Positions 63,104-64,000 of a DNA stretch of 64,000 bases are shown here, piece after piece. The notes beneath the pieces are model-generated. The model was not told where the DNA came from and did no database searches. It was given only the letters and a program-made list of their open reading frames with translations. Made by a program: the position numbers and the translations under genes. Each line of letters opens with the position of its first letter. Positions within the stretch are counted from its first letter, which is position 1. Source of the DNA: Pseudodesulfovibrio thermohalotolerans (GTDB lineage: Bacteria; Desulfobacterota; Desulfovibrionia; Desulfovibrionales; Desulfovibrionaceae); NCBI RefSeq assembly GCF_021353295.2, contig NZ_CP120635.1, forward strand, positions 3,179,501 through 3,243,500, given 5' to 3'.

Positions 63104-64000
63104 TTACCCGGCGAACCGCTTGAACAGTACGCAGGCGTTGGTCCCGCCGAAACCGAAGGAGTTGGACAGGGCGTATTCGACCTGCTTCTCCCGGGGACCG
63201 TCGGCGCAGACGTCGAGGTCGCATTCAGGGTCGGGGTTTTCGCGATTCAGGGTACCGGGGATGATACCCTCGGACAGGGTCTTGACGGAGAAAACCGCCT
63301 CCACGCCGCCCGCCGCGCCGAGCAAATGCCCGATCTGGGACTTGTTGGCGCAGATGTTGATGTTGTAGGCATGATCGCCAAACACCTTCTTGATGGCCCT
63401 CGTTTCGCAGAGGTCGTTCAGATAGGTGGACGTGCCGTGAGCATTGATGTGGTCGACTTTCGAAGGATCGACCTTGGCCTCGCGAAGGGCGGCGGCCATG
63501 GCGTAGGCCATGCTGGCTCCGTCCTCGGGCGGCGCGGTCATATGATAGGCGTCGCCCGACGCCCCGTAACCGACGACTTCGGCGAGGATGTTCGCGCCGC
63601 GCGCCTGGGCGTGCTCAAGGGACTCCAGGAGCAGCAGGCCGCAGCCTTCGCCCATGACAAAACCGGTACGGTCCTTGTCAAAGGGACGGGAAGCCAATTC
63701 AGGCTCGTCGTTGCGCACGGAAAGAGCCCTCATGGAGTTGAACCCGGCCACTGCCAGGGGCGAGATGGTCGACTCGGCGCCGCCGCAAATCATGGCGTCG
63801 ACGCGGCCCATCACGATGTCGGTGTAGGCCGTCCCGATGCCGTGGGTGCCGGAGGCGCAAGCCGTGGTGGTGCAGATGTTCGGTCCCATTGCGCCGGTCT
63901 CGATGGAAACCTGGCCAGCGGCCATGTTGGCGATGAGAATGGGAATGAAGAACGGCGAAATCTTCTTGGGGCCGCGCTTGAGCAGCCGCTCGTGAGAATT
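63104..64000 (-). CDS. fabF: 3-oxoacyl-[acyl-carrier-protein] synthase II, 5' end outside window
   Basis: The last 298 residues of a ketosynthase; the frame is open to the window edge, so the first part is missing. The active-site Cys is in [11 protein letters not shown], the two histidines in [13 protein letters not shown] and [12 protein letters not shown], and the C-terminus reads [15 protein letters not shown]. This elongates fatty acids by condensing malonyl-ACP with acyl-ACP. The FabF rather than FabB call rests on overall resemblance. It has its own terminator. Confidence 0.94.
   Translation of the reverse strand, partial: NSHERLLKRGPKKISPFFIPILIANMAAGQVSIETGAMGPNICTTTACASGTHGIGTAYTDIVMGRVDAMICGGAESTISPLAVAGFNSMRALSVRNDEPELASRPFDKDRTGFVMGEGCGLLLLESLEHAQARGANILAEVVGYGASGDAYHMTAPPEDGASMAYAMAAALREAKVDPSKVDHINAHGTSTYLNDLCETRAIKKVFGDHAYNINICANKSQIGHLLGAAGGVEAVFSVKTLSEGIIPGTLNRENPDPECDLDVCADGPREKQVEYALSNSFGFGGTNACVLFKRFAG

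Overview
The window is a high-GC chromosomal segment from a Gram-negative, anaerobe-type bacterium. The best fit is the Desulfovibrionaceae (Desulfovibrio/Pseudodesulfovibrio type). Pointers are lipid A synthesis (lpxK), meso-diaminopimelate peptidoglycan genes, a selenocysteine-decoded peroxiredoxin with a clear bacterial SECIS hairpin, hemerythrin and DsrE-type proteins, a NikR-like operator before an ECF nickel transporter gene, a PEP-CTERM protein with a sigma-54 promoter, and a long hairpin element of a kind I associate with these genomes. No prophage, insertion sequence, CRISPR array or rRNA operon was seen. The only RNA gene I can support is one tRNA-Pro(TGG).

Layout. 1-11.98 kb, mostly minus strand: the tail of a GGDEF protein, a 54-aa zinc-ribbon protein, an S24 (CI/LexA-like) repressor, rnr, lpxK, a Bax-inhibitor-1 protein, YccF, YibE/F, an alkaline phosphatase with a Pho-box-like site, a Ca/Na antiporter and a PP-loop thiolation-type enzyme. 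12.1-18.7 kb, plus strand: recA, alaS, rplM-rpsI and a radical SAM protein. 18.8-26.7 kb: purM (minus), then a secreted small protein with amrS, tRNA-Pro, hemerythrin, the selenoprotein peroxiredoxin, a DsrE-family protein, and an NSS transporter with its 33-aa MetS-type subunit. A split YeeE/YedE pair follows on the minus strand. 27-40.5 kb: a membrane protein with a three-fold internal repeat, a PAQR/HlyIII protein, an Rrf2 regulator, nikL-cbiM, an HD hydrolase, a PEP-CTERM protein, rlmD, a tandem pair of small paralogues, a DUF3108 protein, a CBS protein, a Met-repeat cytochrome P460, HD-GYP and pyk. 40.7-57.8 kb: a complete division and cell-wall (dcw) cluster, mraZ-rsmH-ftsL-ftsI-murE-murF-mraY-murD-ftsW-murG-murC-murB-ftsQ-ftsA-ftsZ, tightly packed with many overlapping stop and start codons. 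57.8-64 kb: a radical SAM protein, a solute-binding protein, a dienelactone-hydrolase protein, glyA, and the 3' part of fabF.

How the genes work together. The dcw cluster carries every step from UDP-MurNAc-peptide assembly (MurB-F) through lipid I and II (MraY, MurG) to septal synthesis (FtsW, FtsI) and the Z-ring (FtsA, FtsZ, FtsQ, FtsL). It is preceded by five GTGnnA direct repeats that look like MraZ sites. The 21.8-23.7 kb stretch looks like an oxygen/peroxide and sulfur/selenium redox island. Metal uptake (nikL-cbiM) and phosphate scavenging (alkaline phosphatase) each have a recognisable candidate operator.

The strongest non-routine signals are: (1) the selenocysteine peroxiredoxin, whose usual resolving Cys is absent while a Cys sits in a Pro-rich N-terminal extension; (2) an eleven-fold Met-x-x-x repeat fused to a cytochrome P460 domain; (3) the three-fold repeat membrane protein; (4) the sigma-54 promoter of the PEP-CTERM gene; and (5) an extreme G/C homopolymer palindrome behind the alkaline phosphatase gene.
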